Below, piece after piece: positions 1 through 8,787 of a stretch of 64,000 nt of DNA; position 1 is the stretch's first letter; every line of letters begins with the position of its first letter. The translations under genes were made by a program, and so were the position numbers. The stretch is from UBA8752 sp002172485 (GTDB taxonomy: Bacteria; Bacteroidota; Bacteroidia; Flavobacteriales_D; Sanyastnellaceae): positions 62,001 to 126,000 of the forward strand of contig JBELJZ010000004.1 of the NCBI GenBank assembly GCA_042089915.1, in the 5' to 3' direction. The notes below the pieces were generated by a model. The model searched no databases. It saw nothing but the letters and a program-made list of their open reading frames with translations, and was not told the origin of the DNA.

Positions 1-413
1 AACTCGGCCCAGGCACGGGCAGTTTTACCCGTGAGCTTCACGATCGCCTTCCGAAAGATTGCCAGGTGCTCGTGATTGAATTGGATCCCGGCTATGTCGC
101 TCGCCTGCAAAAGCAATACGGCGACCGATTTGAGATTGTGAAGGCCAGCGCGCACGAACTCGACGAACTCATTCACGAACGCGGTTGGCCCAAGGTCGAC
201 CTGATCGTCTCCGGCCTTCCCTTCTCGCTGCCGCCTGAGGTTCGAAAATCACTGTGGAGCGTGCTTCAAGGCCGCACGGATCAAGGCACCATCTACCGTT
301 GGTTCACTTACATGCCGCCCATCATGAAGTGGTACTATCGGCAGTTCGACCTGCACCTCGTCCGTAGGGTCTGGGCCAACCTCCCCCCGATGTGGATCTA
401 CTCGGTGAACTGA
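1..413 (+). CDS. SAM-dependent methyltransferase, C-terminal part (5' end outside window)
   Basis: The reading frame is open from base 3, so the start lies upstream of the window. The first residues are LGPGTGSFT, the class I SAM-binding motif I. They are followed by VIELDPGY (motif II with the ribose-binding acidic residue) and DLIVSGLPFSLPP (motif IV-like). The short glycine loop and the IVSGLPF block resemble the phospholipid N-methyltransferase / rRNA adenine dimethylase-like group; I favour phospholipid or small-molecule methylation over rRNA methylation because the NPPY-type motif is absent. It ends in TGA at 411-413. Without the N-terminus the substrate cannot be decided. Confidence 0.8.
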   Translation, partial: LGPGTGSFTRELHDRLPKDCQVLVIELDPGYVARLQKQYGDRFEIVKASAHELDELIHERGWPKVDLIVSGLPFSLPPEVRKSLWSVLQGRTDQGTIYRWFTYMPPIMKWYYRQFDLHLVRRVWANLPPMWIYSVN

Positions 414-416
414 GGC

Positions 417-497
417 TCACTTCTGCTTGCGGCGGTTGATCAGGACGAGAACGGGAAGTGCGATCGCCATACCGGCGAAAATGGCCATGGAATTCAT
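417..497 (-). CDS. Possible 26-aa membrane micro-protein
   Basis: Between the methyltransferase stop and the CotH gene (414-647) the only gene-like signal is a minus-strand ORF starting ATG at 497. It encodes about 15 hydrophobic residues (MAIFAGMAIALPVLVLI) followed by a basic tail NRRKQK, the layout of a single-pass micro-protein with a positive-inside anchor. No promoter or ribosome binding site is evident and I recognise no family. The rest of the gap shows nothing else. It could be a chance ORF. Confidence 0.25.
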   Translation of the reverse strand: MNSMAIFAGMAIALPVLVLINRRKQK

Positions 498-647
498 GCG
501 GTCAAGGTCGCCTTCAGCAAGCGGTCCGGCAGGTGCAAGATGTTGGAGTTGTTGGTCGTCAGTCTGTGAACGGTCCACGGACGTCATCCGCTGGAGGCGC
601 AACCCTTCCCCGGGCTCAGAGGTTCGTTCTGAGTACATTGCACAGCC

Positions 648-3600
648 TTGGACTTGAACCTAAACCTGCCCCTCGCACTGGCCCTGATGTGCCTGACTGT
701 GATGACGTTGCCTGCGCAGATTGTCATCAATGAGTTCTCCTGTTCGAATTACTCGCTCAACATCGCGGGCAACAATGAGGACTTCGTCGAGCTCTTCAAC
801 GAGACGGGAGCTCCTGTGGACATCGGCGGGTGGCACTTGTCTGATCGAGTGGACAACCCCACCAAGTTTGAGATCCCGGCCGGAACGGTCGTTCCGCCGA
901 ACGGCTTTCTCGTCATCATGTGCAGCAGCGAAGCGCAGGCGGGCAACCTCTATGCTGGCGGCTTCCTCAACACGAGTTTCCGCATCCACCAGTGCAAGGA
1001 GGAGTCGGTTGTCTTGGCGGATGCGATGGGGGGCATTGTCGAGAGCTACACTTACGGCACGGACATTTCGCCCAACCAGCAGGACCACAGTTGGGCGCGG
1101 GAGACGGATGGCAGTGGCGACTGGAAGGTCTGCACGAACCCCACTCCCAATGCCACCAATGCGGGGGCTGTCGCGGCCATGTACGATGGTTACGCCCCTG
1201 CCCCGACGATGAGCGAGGCCCCTGGGTACAGCGCAGCCGCTATCAATTTGGACATTTCCGGTCCTGCAGGCATGGACATCTATTACACGTTGGATGGCTA
1301 TAAACCGTCGGACATGTCGTTGTCTTATGTGGCGCCGATCGGGCTGTTTGAGACGACCGTGGTCCGCGCGATGGTGGTCGATCCCACAGGATCGCTTGCG
1401 CCGAGTTTTGTCGAGACCAACACCTATTTCTTCGGAGATGACAGCCACGCGATTCGGGTGGTCAGTGTGAGTGGTGACGGTTTGGAGGACGGTGAATGGT
1501 TTGGGGATGAGCCCATGCACATCGAGTTCTTCCACGAGGACGGTTCGTTCTGGGTGGAGGCCGAAGGAGACTCCAATGAGCACGGCAACGACTCCAATGC
1601 CTACCCACAGAAGGGGTTCGACTACATCACCCGTGACCAGATGGGCTACGACGATGTGGTCGATGCAGACTTGTTCCACATCTCCAACCGCGGCAAGTTC
1701 CAGCGCCTGATTTTCAAGGCGGCAGCCAACGACAACTACCCTTACTCCGGAGGTGCCCACGTGCGGGACGCTTATGTCCAGACGCTGAGTGCGCTGGCGG
1801 ACTTGCATTTGGACGAGCGAACCAGCGAGAGCTGCATCGTGTACATCAATGGCCAGTACTGGGGCGTTTACGAGTACCGAGAGAAGGTCGATGACAGCGA
1901 CTTCACCCGCCGCTACTATGACCAGGGGCGCTATGACATCGATTTCCTGAAGACCTGGGGCGGAACATGGGAGGAATACGGTGACGGCGCAGATTGGTAC
2001 GATTTGGTCGACTTCATCACCACCAATGACATGACGTTGGAGGCCAATTATGAGCAAGCCGTGAGCGAGCTCAACGAGATGTCCCTCATCGACTACTTCA
2101 TTCTCAACAGCTATGTGGTCTGTGCCGATTGGCTGAATTGGAACACGGCTTGGTGGCGAGGGCGAAACCCCGATGGGGACGGTCGCCGCTGGCGCTATGC
2201 CCTTTGGGACCTCGACAACACCTTTGGCCACGGCGCCAACTACACCGGCATTCCGGACACCGGTTCGGAAGCTGATCCATGCAATCCGGAGAACATGGGC
2301 GACGTGGGTGGCCAGGGGCACATTCCCGTGCTCAACGCGCTCATGGACAACGACGACTTTTGGGCGACCTACATCAACCGCTGGGCCGATTTGGGCAATA
2401 CCCATTTCACGTGTGACAACATGCACGCTGTCCTCGACAGCATGATCGGGGTCATCGAGCCCGAAATGCCGCGTCAAATCGAACGCTGGGAGGGGGATTT
2501 GGCCGAATGGCAAGCTGCCGTTCAGGAAGTCCACGACTTCATCGACGAGCGGTGCAATGAGACCGTGCTGAGCGGCATGGAAGATTGCTACGATGTGGAG
2601 CCCGTAGACTTGACGGTGTTGATTGATGGCTGTGGCGAGGTAGAACTGAACTCTTTTGACATCGATCCGTCCATGGTGCCGTTCACTGGGTGGTATTTCG
2701 CGGGGGTTCCCATCTCCATGGAGGCTGAGGAAGAGTGTGACGGCGCAGAATTTCTGTATTGGGAAGTGCTGAATGGAGATGTGGTCATTGACGACATTCA
2801 AGCTTTCCTGATTGAAGTCGAGCTCACGGGCAACGCCACCATCATGGCGCATTTCGGAGAGCCTGTCCCGCCTGAGTTGGTCACATTCGACGTGGAGCCT
2901 GCAGGTGCCGGGGACATCCAGGTCAATGGTGTGGTCGCTGGCCCCTACCCGGACGAAGTCGAGCTGTTTGACGGAGAGCACGACATCAGCGCCTCTGCCG
3001 ACATGTGGTGGGCGTTCTCACATTGGACCCACACCAACAATGCCATTCTCTCGGACCTCGAGTCTGCCGCGGCGACGCTTCTGGTGGACACCGGTGGCAC
3101 CGTGACGGCACATTTCAATTACGTGGAGCACGTCAACCTCGAGGTGGACGTGGTGCCGGTCGGCTCAGGGACAGTGGATGTCGTGGGGCGGGCCTTGGTG
3201 TCCGACCATTGGGAAGACAGCTTTGTAGTGGATGGACCGCAGGCCTTCATCGCTAAGCCGGCAGGAGACTGGATGTTCGATCGCTGGGAAGTGATGGGCG
3301 CTGAAGACATGTCAGGCGCGCAAACCCAAGAACTTGGTGTGGTGTTGCCAACGGATGGAAACGTACAGGTGGTGGCCCACTTCAAGGAGCCCGACCTGAG
3401 GTTGTTTGTCCCCAATGCATTCTCCCCCAACAACGACGGCATCAACGATGGTTTCCGGCCCTTGGGTCAAGCATTTGATGCGACCGATTACCTCTTCCAG
3501 ATTTTCAACCGCTGGGGCGAGGTGGTTTTCTCGTCGACCAATCCCGATGAACATTGGCTCGGCCAGGACCAACGCGGCGGCGGAGCGCATTACGTGCGTG

Positions 3601-3689
3601 ATGGTCAATACGCCTGGTCGGTACAGGTGCGGTGGACGTACGGGCGTTATCCCGAGGAATTCTCGGGGATGCTCACCGTGGTGCGCTGA
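648..3689 (+). CDS. Secreted CotH-kinase protein with lamin-tail domain and type B T9SS tail
   Basis: A 1013-aa multidomain exported protein. A hydrophobic signal sequence (about residues 1-24, ending LPAQ) is followed by a lamin-tail domain (INEF...DFVELFN, about 25-150), a chitobiase C-terminal-like beta domain (IYYTLDGYKPS, about 185-260), and a CotH domain (about 300-640, with YINGQYWGVYEYREKVD and ALWDLDNTFGH). Two or three InlB-like 'AHF' beta repeats lie at about 665-910, then a gliding-type C-terminal domain from about 917 (VPNAFSPNNDGINDGF...IFNRWGEVVF). CotH proteins of spores are protein kinases; in Bacteroidota they are usually cell-surface or secreted and of unknown substrate. 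The tail predicts export by the type IX system. An in-frame stop at 630-632 limits the start to TTG 648 or later; the signal peptide lacks the usual basic n-region, so the exact start is uncertain. Confidence 0.88.
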   Translation: MDLNLNLPLALALMCLTVMTLPAQIVINEFSCSNYSLNIAGNNEDFVELFNETGAPVDIGGWHLSDRVDNPTKFEIPAGTVVPPNGFLVIMCSSEAQAGNLYAGGFLNTSFRIHQCKEESVVLADAMGGIVESYTYGTDISPNQQDHSWARETDGSGDWKVCTNPTPNATNAGAVAAMYDGYAPAPTMSEAPGYSAAAINLDISGPAGMDIYYTLDGYKPSDMSLSYVAPIGLFETTVVRAMVVDPTGSLAPSFVETNTYFFGDDSHAIRVVSVSGDGLEDGEWFGDEPMHIEFFHEDGSFWVEAEGDSNEHGNDSNAYPQKGFDYITRDQMGYDDVVDADLFHISNRGKFQRLIFKAAANDNYPYSGGAHVRDAYVQTLSALADLHLDERTSESCIVYINGQYWGVYEYREKVDDSDFTRRYYDQGRYDIDFLKTWGGTWEEYGDGADWYDLVDFITTNDMTLEANYEQAVSELNEMSLIDYFILNSYVVCADWLNWNTAWWRGRNPDGDGRRWRYALWDLDNTFGHGANYTGIPDTGSEADPCNPENMGDVGGQGHIPVLNALMDNDDFWATYINRWADLGNTHFTCDNMHAVLDSMIGVIEPEMPRQIERWEGDLAEWQAAVQEVHDFIDERCNETVLSGMEDCYDVEPVDLTVLIDGCGEVELNSFDIDPSMVPFTGWYFAGVPISMEAEEECDGAEFLYWEVLNGDVVIDDIQAFLIEVELTGNATIMAHFGEPVPPELVTFDVEPAGAGDIQVNGVVAGPYPDEVELFDGEHDISASADMWWAFSHWTHTNNAILSDLESAAATLLVDTGGTVTAHFNYVEHVNLEVDVVPVGSGTVDVVGRALVSDHWEDSFVVDGPQAFIAKPAGDWMFDRWEVMGAEDMSGAQTQELGVVLPTDGNVQVVAHFKEPDLRLFVPNAFSPNNDGINDGFRPLGQAFDATDYLFQIFNRWGEVVFSSTNPDEHWLGQDQRGGGAHYVRDGQYAWSVQVRWTYGRYPEEFSGMLTVVR

Positions 3690-4247
3690 TCAGCCCTTTT
3701 TCTCTCCAACAAACCAATCCTCCTTGCTGTCAAAGAGGACGTTGAAGGTGGTCAATGAACCATAGCAGCGGGTGATGTACTGCTGCAGATTCACCTTGTC
3801 CTCGTCGTTCAAGACCTTGTGGCTGTTGATGTTCTGCTCCAACACGCGCAGACGGTCTCGGAGCATGACAATCTTGTGGAAGAAGGTCTCGATTGGAAGC
3901 TCCTTGCCTTTCAGTCCTTCCTCCCCGGGCCGAAGCTCCATGGTGCCGCCCTCCCACTTGTCTCCCAATGCGATGGGCTCTGGAGACTCCATGTATTGGT
4001 CAAACACATTTTCCACAGCAGAAATGACATCCTCGAGCTCAATGCCGCCACTGGCGTTCTCCGGGGCGGGGTCGATGATTTCGTAGGATTCGTACGTCTT
4101 GGCCAGTTCCTTCTCGCCGTGGTCTTGGAAAAAGATGCGCCAAGCGGCCCCAGCTTCTCCAAAAATGGCGCCCTCCCCGTATTTCGGGTGGGCAATGCGT
4201 GCTCCGATTCCAATCATGTGCCCAAGTTGATTCTTGGTCGGTGTCAT
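3690..4247 (-). CDS. Conserved hypothetical protein with PcrA/UvrD-tail-like N-terminus
   Basis: A 185-aa cytoplasmic protein with no signal peptide. Residues about 15-50 (GARIAHPKYGEGAIF...WRIFFQDHGEKELAK) look like the small tudor-like domain at the C-terminus of UvrD/PcrA helicases (HPKFGxGxV...V.F...G.K.L), which contacts RNA polymerase in those proteins. The remainder is charged and helical, ending in a block around QQYITRCYGSLTTFNVLF. I know it only as a Bacteroidota hypothetical. Its stop abuts the CotH gene stop (3689/3690) with no space between. A role in transcription-coupled processes is only inferred from the tudor-like segment. Confidence 0.7.
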   Translation of the reverse strand: MTPTKNQLGHMIGIGARIAHPKYGEGAIFGEAGAAWRIFFQDHGEKELAKTYESYEIIDPAPENASGGIELEDVISAVENVFDQYMESPEPIALGDKWEGGTMELRPGEEGLKGKELPIETFFHKIVMLRDRLRVLEQNINSHKVLNDEDKVNLQQYITRCYGSLTTFNVLFDSKEDWFVGEKKG

Positions 4248-4293
4248 CTGAGTCGGAGGCGCAGTTGGAAATGAACAGAGCGTGGTCGAAGGC

Positions 4294-4301
4294 TACCTTT
4301 G
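4294..4301 (+). promoter_or_regulatory. Promoter -7 element upstream of adenosine deaminase
   Basis: The sequence TACCTTTG is an exact match to the Bacteroidota -7 consensus TAnnTTTG and ends 6 nt before ATG 4308. No TTG lies at the usual 17-23 nt upstream. This placement predicts transcription starting at or next to the start codon. Confidence 0.55.
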
Positions 4302-4307
4302 ACCATC

Positions 4308-5321
4308 ATGACTGACGACGCCCTTCGCGCCCTGCCCAAGGTGGAATTGCATTGCCACTTGGAATTGACGGCCCGACCTGCTTTGCTGAAGGAGTTGTTG
4401 GCGGCCAAGGGGCAGTCGCTGTCGGAGGCCGCATTTCGTCAGGACTTCTTGATCACGAAGCCGGTCGGAGACCTCCCAACCCTCTTGAACATCTTTCTCG
4501 GGCACCGGGATCTTCTGGATTCCGCTGAAGTGGTGGAGCGCATGACGTACGAGTGCTGTGAGGACATGTGGCACAACGGAGTGCGCATCCTCGAGCTGCG
4601 CTACGCACCGAGTTTTCTCTGTGATGCGCATGATGGTTTGAATCCCGATGCCATGCATGCGGCCATTCTCCGGGGAATCGCTCGCGCGGAACAAGATTTC
4701 CCGATGGCCGTTGGCCTGATTTGCTTGCTGCAGCGGATCAAAACGGTCGAAGAGAATCGCTATTGGCTGGACTTTGCGATTGAAAAGAAAGCGGACATCC
4801 TCGCCATGGACCTTGCGGACAACGAGCTCGCTGTGGGACCTGCCCCCTTCATCCCGCTCTTTGACAAGGCGAAGTCGGAAGGATTTGCGGTCACCATTCA
4901 CGCAGGCGAGGCCGAAGGGCCAAAAGCCGCGCGCAACATCCGGGACTCCATTGAGCTCTTATATGCAGACCGCATTGGCCACGGGGTGCGCATTCTGGAA
5001 GACCGCGATGTCCTTGAATTCGTGCGGGAACGCGGAACCGTGCTGGAGCTGTGTCCCACGTCCAACTGGTTGAGTGGCGTCTGTTCCGAGAAGGCGGAGC
5101 ATCCGTTTCGGGCCATCATGGAGGCGGGCATCCGGACCACAGTCAATACGGATGACCCGGGCATCATGAACATTGAGCTGATGGACGAGTATCGGCTGCT
5201 GCGGGATGGCATGGGCTTCACCGATTCTGAATTCAAGCAGATCAACCGTTGGGCAAGGGATGCCTCCTTCCTCCCCGAAGAGCGTAAGGCCGCTGTCTGG
5301 CCCGGGTCAAGCCGGGAATAA
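4308..5321 (+). CDS. add: Adenosine deaminase
   Basis: A 337-aa zinc-dependent amidohydrolase that hydrolyses adenosine (and deoxyadenosine) to inosine and ammonia in purine salvage. The metal ligands are visible: HCH near residues 15-17 (KVELHCHLE), HAGE near 197, IGHGVRI near 225, and the TDDPG motif near 280. One oddity is that the usual HLDG/HLEG loop reads HLEL, without the glycine. ATG 4308 was chosen because KVELH then falls at the usual position near the N-terminus; TTG 4299 is a weaker alternative. The 3' end overlaps the opposite-strand acetyltransferase gene by 15 nt. Adenine deaminase-like activity cannot be excluded. Confidence 0.9.
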   Translation: MTDDALRALPKVELHCHLELTARPALLKELLAAKGQSLSEAAFRQDFLITKPVGDLPTLLNIFLGHRDLLDSAEVVERMTYECCEDMWHNGVRILELRYAPSFLCDAHDGLNPDAMHAAILRGIARAEQDFPMAVGLICLLQRIKTVEENRYWLDFAIEKKADILAMDLADNELAVGPAPFIPLFDKAKSEGFAVTIHAGEAEGPKAARNIRDSIELLYADRIGHGVRILEDRDVLEFVRERGTVLELCPTSNWLSGVCSEKAEHPFRAIMEAGIRTTVNTDDPGIMNIELMDEYRLLRDGMGFTDSEFKQINRWARDASFLPEERKAAVWPGSSRE

Positions 5322-6131
5322 ATCGGGTCGGCGCCAGCGCAGCACCGGCCTCCACAAGCCGCGAATGCGGACCAAGCGCCATTTGGGAATGCGTTCGGCA
5401 CCGAATTCGGAGTAGAAGCGGTCGACCCCTTGGTCTTGGCTCCCGCCGAAGTCAAAAACCGCGCACCCTTGTTCTGTGGCGTGGCGCATGGCGGTGCCGA
5501 TCATGAGCACCGAGGCACGGCTGCTGTCTCCAGGCTGTTCAGTCCGGAATTGCCCGCCGAATCCATAGATGCAGCGACCGTCCTCCGCTCCGTGAAACAC
5601 GCCTCCCGCCAAGGGGGCTCCCTCTGCGCTTCGGACAACCCAGCCGTGGGTGTCTGGCTGCTGGAGAATGTGATTCAATAGTGAGCGTAGCCATTGGCCA
5701 TTGCTGTCGATGCCTTTCCGCTGTCGAGACGCTTGGTGCAAGGCCACCAACAGGTCCAAGTTCTCGGTGCGCTCGGCGGTCATGCCTTCCCGCTCCGCCC
5801 TGCGCCACTGCTTTCGCCGGTGTGATGGCCACCATTCGATCGGGTCCAAGCCTTTCTGCAAGGACAACTGACGGGTGTGCCTTTCGATGGCCCAAGCGCC
5901 ATGCGGCATCGTGGGGACATCCATTCCAGCCGGCAGGTCCAACACCACCAAGGGCGCATGGGTTTGCTGGAGTGCAGCACACACGGCTTCGGTGTCCGGC
6001 GCGTGTCCAATGTCCTGAGCCCAGGGCAGTGTGGTTAAGGCTTCGAGCCCCAGTCGCATTCGCTGCACCATGCGCCGTCCGGCTGCATCGTGGATGCATT
6101 CTGGAAAAGCGTGGTCCCATGCGGCGTTCAT
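5307..6131 (-). CDS. GNAT / FemAB-like acyltransferase
   Basis: A 274-aa protein resembling the FemAB/BioF2-type double-GNAT family. The first half carries LVVLDLP and the motif SHRRKQWRRAEREGM, comparable to the R-x-x-[IV]-[RK]-x-[AG] block seen before the acceptor half. The second half has the GNAT-like strand/helix LAGGVFHGAEDGRCIYGFGGQF and DFGGSQDQGVDRFYSEFGAE, where the last segment (F..FG....) is typical of this group. Bacteroidota members are annotated only as GNAT proteins and may act on peptidoglycan precursors or lipids. TTG 6173 would extend it by 14 residues into the divergent gene; ATG 6131 is preferred. It overlaps add tail to tail. Confidence 0.7.
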   Translation of the reverse strand: MNAAWDHAFPECIHDAAGRRMVQRMRLGLEALTTLPWAQDIGHAPDTEAVCAALQQTHAPLVVLDLPAGMDVPTMPHGAWAIERHTRQLSLQKGLDPIEWWPSHRRKQWRRAEREGMTAERTENLDLLVALHQASRQRKGIDSNGQWLRSLLNHILQQPDTHGWVVRSAEGAPLAGGVFHGAEDGRCIYGFGGQFRTEQPGDSSRASVLMIGTAMRHATEQGCAVFDFGGSQDQGVDRFYSEFGAERIPKWRLVRIRGLWRPVLRWRRPDLFPA

Positions 6132-6163
6132 GCGGTAAAGATGGGGAGTGCGACCTTCACGCC

Positions 6164-6511
6164 ATGCCTGCAATCCATGATCACATTCAGCTGGAGCCCG
6201 GACACTATGCCAGCATCTTCATTTCAGAGCGCCCTTTAGATCCGCCGGGATATTCGGATGCGATGAATGTCGTGATGTCGCATGCGGAGAACATGGATGG
6301 CTACCTCGGCTTCGAGGCCATACGCGAGGGTCGGGACGGCATCTTCATCAGTTACTGGAAGGACTTGGCATCGGTCCAACAGTGGGCGGAACACGGAGAA
6401 CATCATGCCGCCAAGGCCCGTGGCGTGTCCGAGTGGTACGATGCATTCCGGGTTGTGGTGTGCCAAGTGGAGCACACCCGCTGGTTCCGCAGGCCTGTCA
6501 GTCCAGAATGA
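6164..6511 (+). CDS. Antibiotic biosynthesis monooxygenase (ABM) family protein
   Basis: A 115-aa protein with a single ferredoxin-like ABM domain. YASIFISER is the first strand, GYLGFEAIREGRDGIFISYW the central hairpin, and the segment WKDLASVQQWAEHGEHHAAKARG contains the W-x(5)-W...H pattern typical of the family. ABM proteins include quinol monooxygenases and haem-degrading enzymes, but most small ones are uncharacterised. It diverges from the acetyltransferase gene (32-bp gap to ATG 6131) and its last 14 nt overlap the 3' end of the PKD adhesin gene. Confidence 0.8.
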   Translation: MPAIHDHIQLEPGHYASIFISERPLDPPGYSDAMNVVMSHAENMDGYLGFEAIREGRDGIFISYWKDLASVQQWAEHGEHHAAKARGVSEWYDAFRVVVCQVEHTRWFRRPVSPE

Positions 6512-8765
6512 GGGTGACCTCCCCCACTTCTCGAAGGTCTTCGTCGAGACAGCTGTGGTCTGCGTCCAAGATGTAGTAATACGTTCCAGGCGCGGCCTCT
6601 CTGCCATTGATCCGCCCGTCCCAACCAGCGCCGACGCCTTCGGATTCATGGATGAGCACACCCCACCGGTCGAAGACGCGCAGGGCGAAGCGGCTGAATG
6701 AAGAGGCGTTCTCTGCTCCGACACTGCCATCTGTCCGGCGCACCCCCATCCGGAAGCGGTCGTTTTTGCCATCTGCATTGGGCGTCAGGACATTGGGGAT
6801 GACGAGCTCCACCTCTGCCACGAGCTCCGGCACGAGCACCTCGAATTCAGCCGTCTGGCTGGTGCCGCACGTGTCGTTTTCGATGGTCAAGCTTACCGGA
6901 TAGACGCCGGCCTCCTCAAAGTCATACGTCAACGTGTCGCCCGCACCTTGTCCGGCGGACCCGAAATCCCAAGTGATGGCGTCCGCGCCTTCCCCGTAAA
7001 AGAAGAAGTCCACCGTTGTCTCCAATGAGCAGGCCAGCGGCTCTACCGCACCAAAAGCCATGACGAGCGGGTCTTGCGGCAGGACCAGGACTTCCTGTTC
7101 CACGGTGTCTGCACACGCCTCTCCTGGCGCTGCAATGAGCTGGGCCACGTAAGAGCCAAACTCGGGGTAGGTCCATGTCGGGTTCGGTTGTTGGCTTTCT
7201 TCAGTCAGTCCAGTGGCCCCATCCGTCACGTCGAACGTCCAAGAGTAATTGAATGCGTCCGAGGACAAATTGGAGAATTCGATGGTCACATCATTGCATG
7301 GCGGCTCGGCCATTTCGAAGGCAGCGACAGGCAATGCGGGGTAAGGGGCGGTCTCCGAGGCTTCAAACACACAACCAAAGCCATTGGTTAAAATGGTTCC
7401 GATCGTGTGGTCGCCAGGTGGCACAGCAATGCCGTTTGGGCTGAGTCCTTCCGCGGCCACATTCCCGTCCACGGTCCAGACGACGTTGCCCTCGCCGGGG
7501 TCATCCCCCTCAAACGTCACCGTCTGGTTCCATCCCTCGGCCAGGCAACTGATGCCGCCCAAGCTGAAGTCCGGCGAGTAAGGTGGAGACACGGTGATGT
7601 CCTGGGTCAAGCTGTCTGCGCATCCCCCCAGATCGTAGACCAGTGAGACCGAATAGACGCCCTCTTCCACAAAGCTGTGCTCCGGATCGGGCAGGTCGCT
7701 GGTGTCCGCAGGGTTGGATGTGCCGAAATCCCACGCGAAATCGCCTGCATCGGCATCCACGCTGAACGCCACGTTCAGACCACTGCACGGTTCTGGCCAA
7801 AACACGTCGGGCAAGACAATCTCACAAGGCACGACGTCGATGGTGAAATCCCGGATGATCCGTCCCAAGGGGACCCAGTTGCCGTTGTCGTCCTCCCGGA
7901 ATTCCGTGACGTAGATGCCGACGACGTATTTGCCCACCATGGTGGGGCTCGCTGTGATGGTGCCGTTTGCCGGGTTGATGGTCAAGGCGTCCGCATCGCC
8001 ATTGCCTAAGGGGGTCAAAGGGCCATAGCCCGCTTCCCAAGTCACGTTGATGAAGGGCGGGCCTGCAGGCGGATTTGGCATGGGCGCGGAAAAGCTGCCG
8101 CCGATGAAGACGTCGCCAATGCTGTACAACAGGCTGTCTCCATCCGGGTCGGTGGCCAGGTTGGGCAAGGCAAAGGGCTGGCCTTGGCAGACATAGGCTT
8201 GGGGCAACTCTGCAAAGCGGGGGCAGGAATTGGATTCGGAATCCAGCGCATCGTCCGACAACACGGGGGGCACTTCGGCATACATCGTGAAGCCGGTGTT
8301 GGTCGCATCGAGCAGGTTCAACACTTGCGGGTTCCGGCAGCAACGCTGATAAACGATGGTGTAGGGCAAATCACTCGGAGGCAGGGTGACCGTGGAGACA
8401 TACTCGGCGCGCTCGAGACAGACGCCCGGAGGCAATACGGCGCAGGGGTTGCCGCTTTGGAGGTCGATGTTGGTGACGGCGTTGAAGTCCAACTCCATGG
8501 TTCCTGTCGCAAACAGGCTCTGCCCTTGGTAGACCCCAATGGCTGCGGACAAGTCAAATCCAGTGCCGTTGGTGTTGGTGGGGCCGCAATCCCGGTAAAT
8601 GATGAGATGCACTTCGTAATCATCTCCGCCGAGGTGGTCGTAGTACATCTCTCCACCCACCAAGTGTGTGGCCCCTACCGGAAGCGCCAAGCACAGCACC
8701 CAAGCCATGGCGAGGACGGCTCTCAGGCGGGAGGTGAGTGTATCTTGCCAGTTCTCGATGAGCAT
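6498..8765 (-). CDS. PKD-domain adhesin with type B T9SS tail
   Basis: A 755-aa secreted protein. The signal peptide (MLIENWQ... with a hydrophobic core ending LPVGA) precedes the domain starting THLVGGEMYYDHLGG..YEVHLIIYRDCG, an N-terminal block found in many Bacteroidota surface proteins. Two or three PKD-like beta sandwiches follow (AWDFGTSNPADTS...HSFVEEGVYSVSL; TWDFGSAGQGAGDTLTYDFEE, with the xWDFG signature). The end is the gliding-type C-terminal domain (VIPNVLTPNADGKNDRF...VFDRWGVLIHESE). The order predicts outer-membrane translocation by T9SS and a role in adhesion or gliding. ATG 8765 is preferred; ATG 8789 is possible and would share a CATG with the divergent gene. Confidence 0.88.
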   Translation of the reverse strand: MLIENWQDTLTSRLRAVLAMAWVLCLALPVGATHLVGGEMYYDHLGGDDYEVHLIIYRDCGPTNTNGTGFDLSAAIGVYQGQSLFATGTMELDFNAVTNIDLQSGNPCAVLPPGVCLERAEYVSTVTLPPSDLPYTIVYQRCCRNPQVLNLLDATNTGFTMYAEVPPVLSDDALDSESNSCPRFAELPQAYVCQGQPFALPNLATDPDGDSLLYSIGDVFIGGSFSAPMPNPPAGPPFINVTWEAGYGPLTPLGNGDADALTINPANGTITASPTMVGKYVVGIYVTEFREDDNGNWVPLGRIIRDFTIDVVPCEIVLPDVFWPEPCSGLNVAFSVDADAGDFAWDFGTSNPADTSDLPDPEHSFVEEGVYSVSLVYDLGGCADSLTQDITVSPPYSPDFSLGGISCLAEGWNQTVTFEGDDPGEGNVVWTVDGNVAAEGLSPNGIAVPPGDHTIGTILTNGFGCVFEASETAPYPALPVAAFEMAEPPCNDVTIEFSNLSSDAFNYSWTFDVTDGATGLTEESQQPNPTWTYPEFGSYVAQLIAAPGEACADTVEQEVLVLPQDPLVMAFGAVEPLACSLETTVDFFFYGEGADAITWDFGSAGQGAGDTLTYDFEEAGVYPVSLTIENDTCGTSQTAEFEVLVPELVAEVELVIPNVLTPNADGKNDRFRMGVRRTDGSVGAENASSFSRFALRVFDRWGVLIHESEGVGAGWDGRINGREAAPGTYYYILDADHSCLDEDLREVGEVTLILD

Positions 8766-8787
8766 GTTCGACAAATTAGGGGTTACC

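Noticed and set aside
660..2981. 773-aa open frame antisense to the CotH gene
   Set aside because: No domain or signal; composition (Val/Arg/His-rich) is that of an antisense frame in GC-rich coding DNA, while the plus-strand gene has clear domains.
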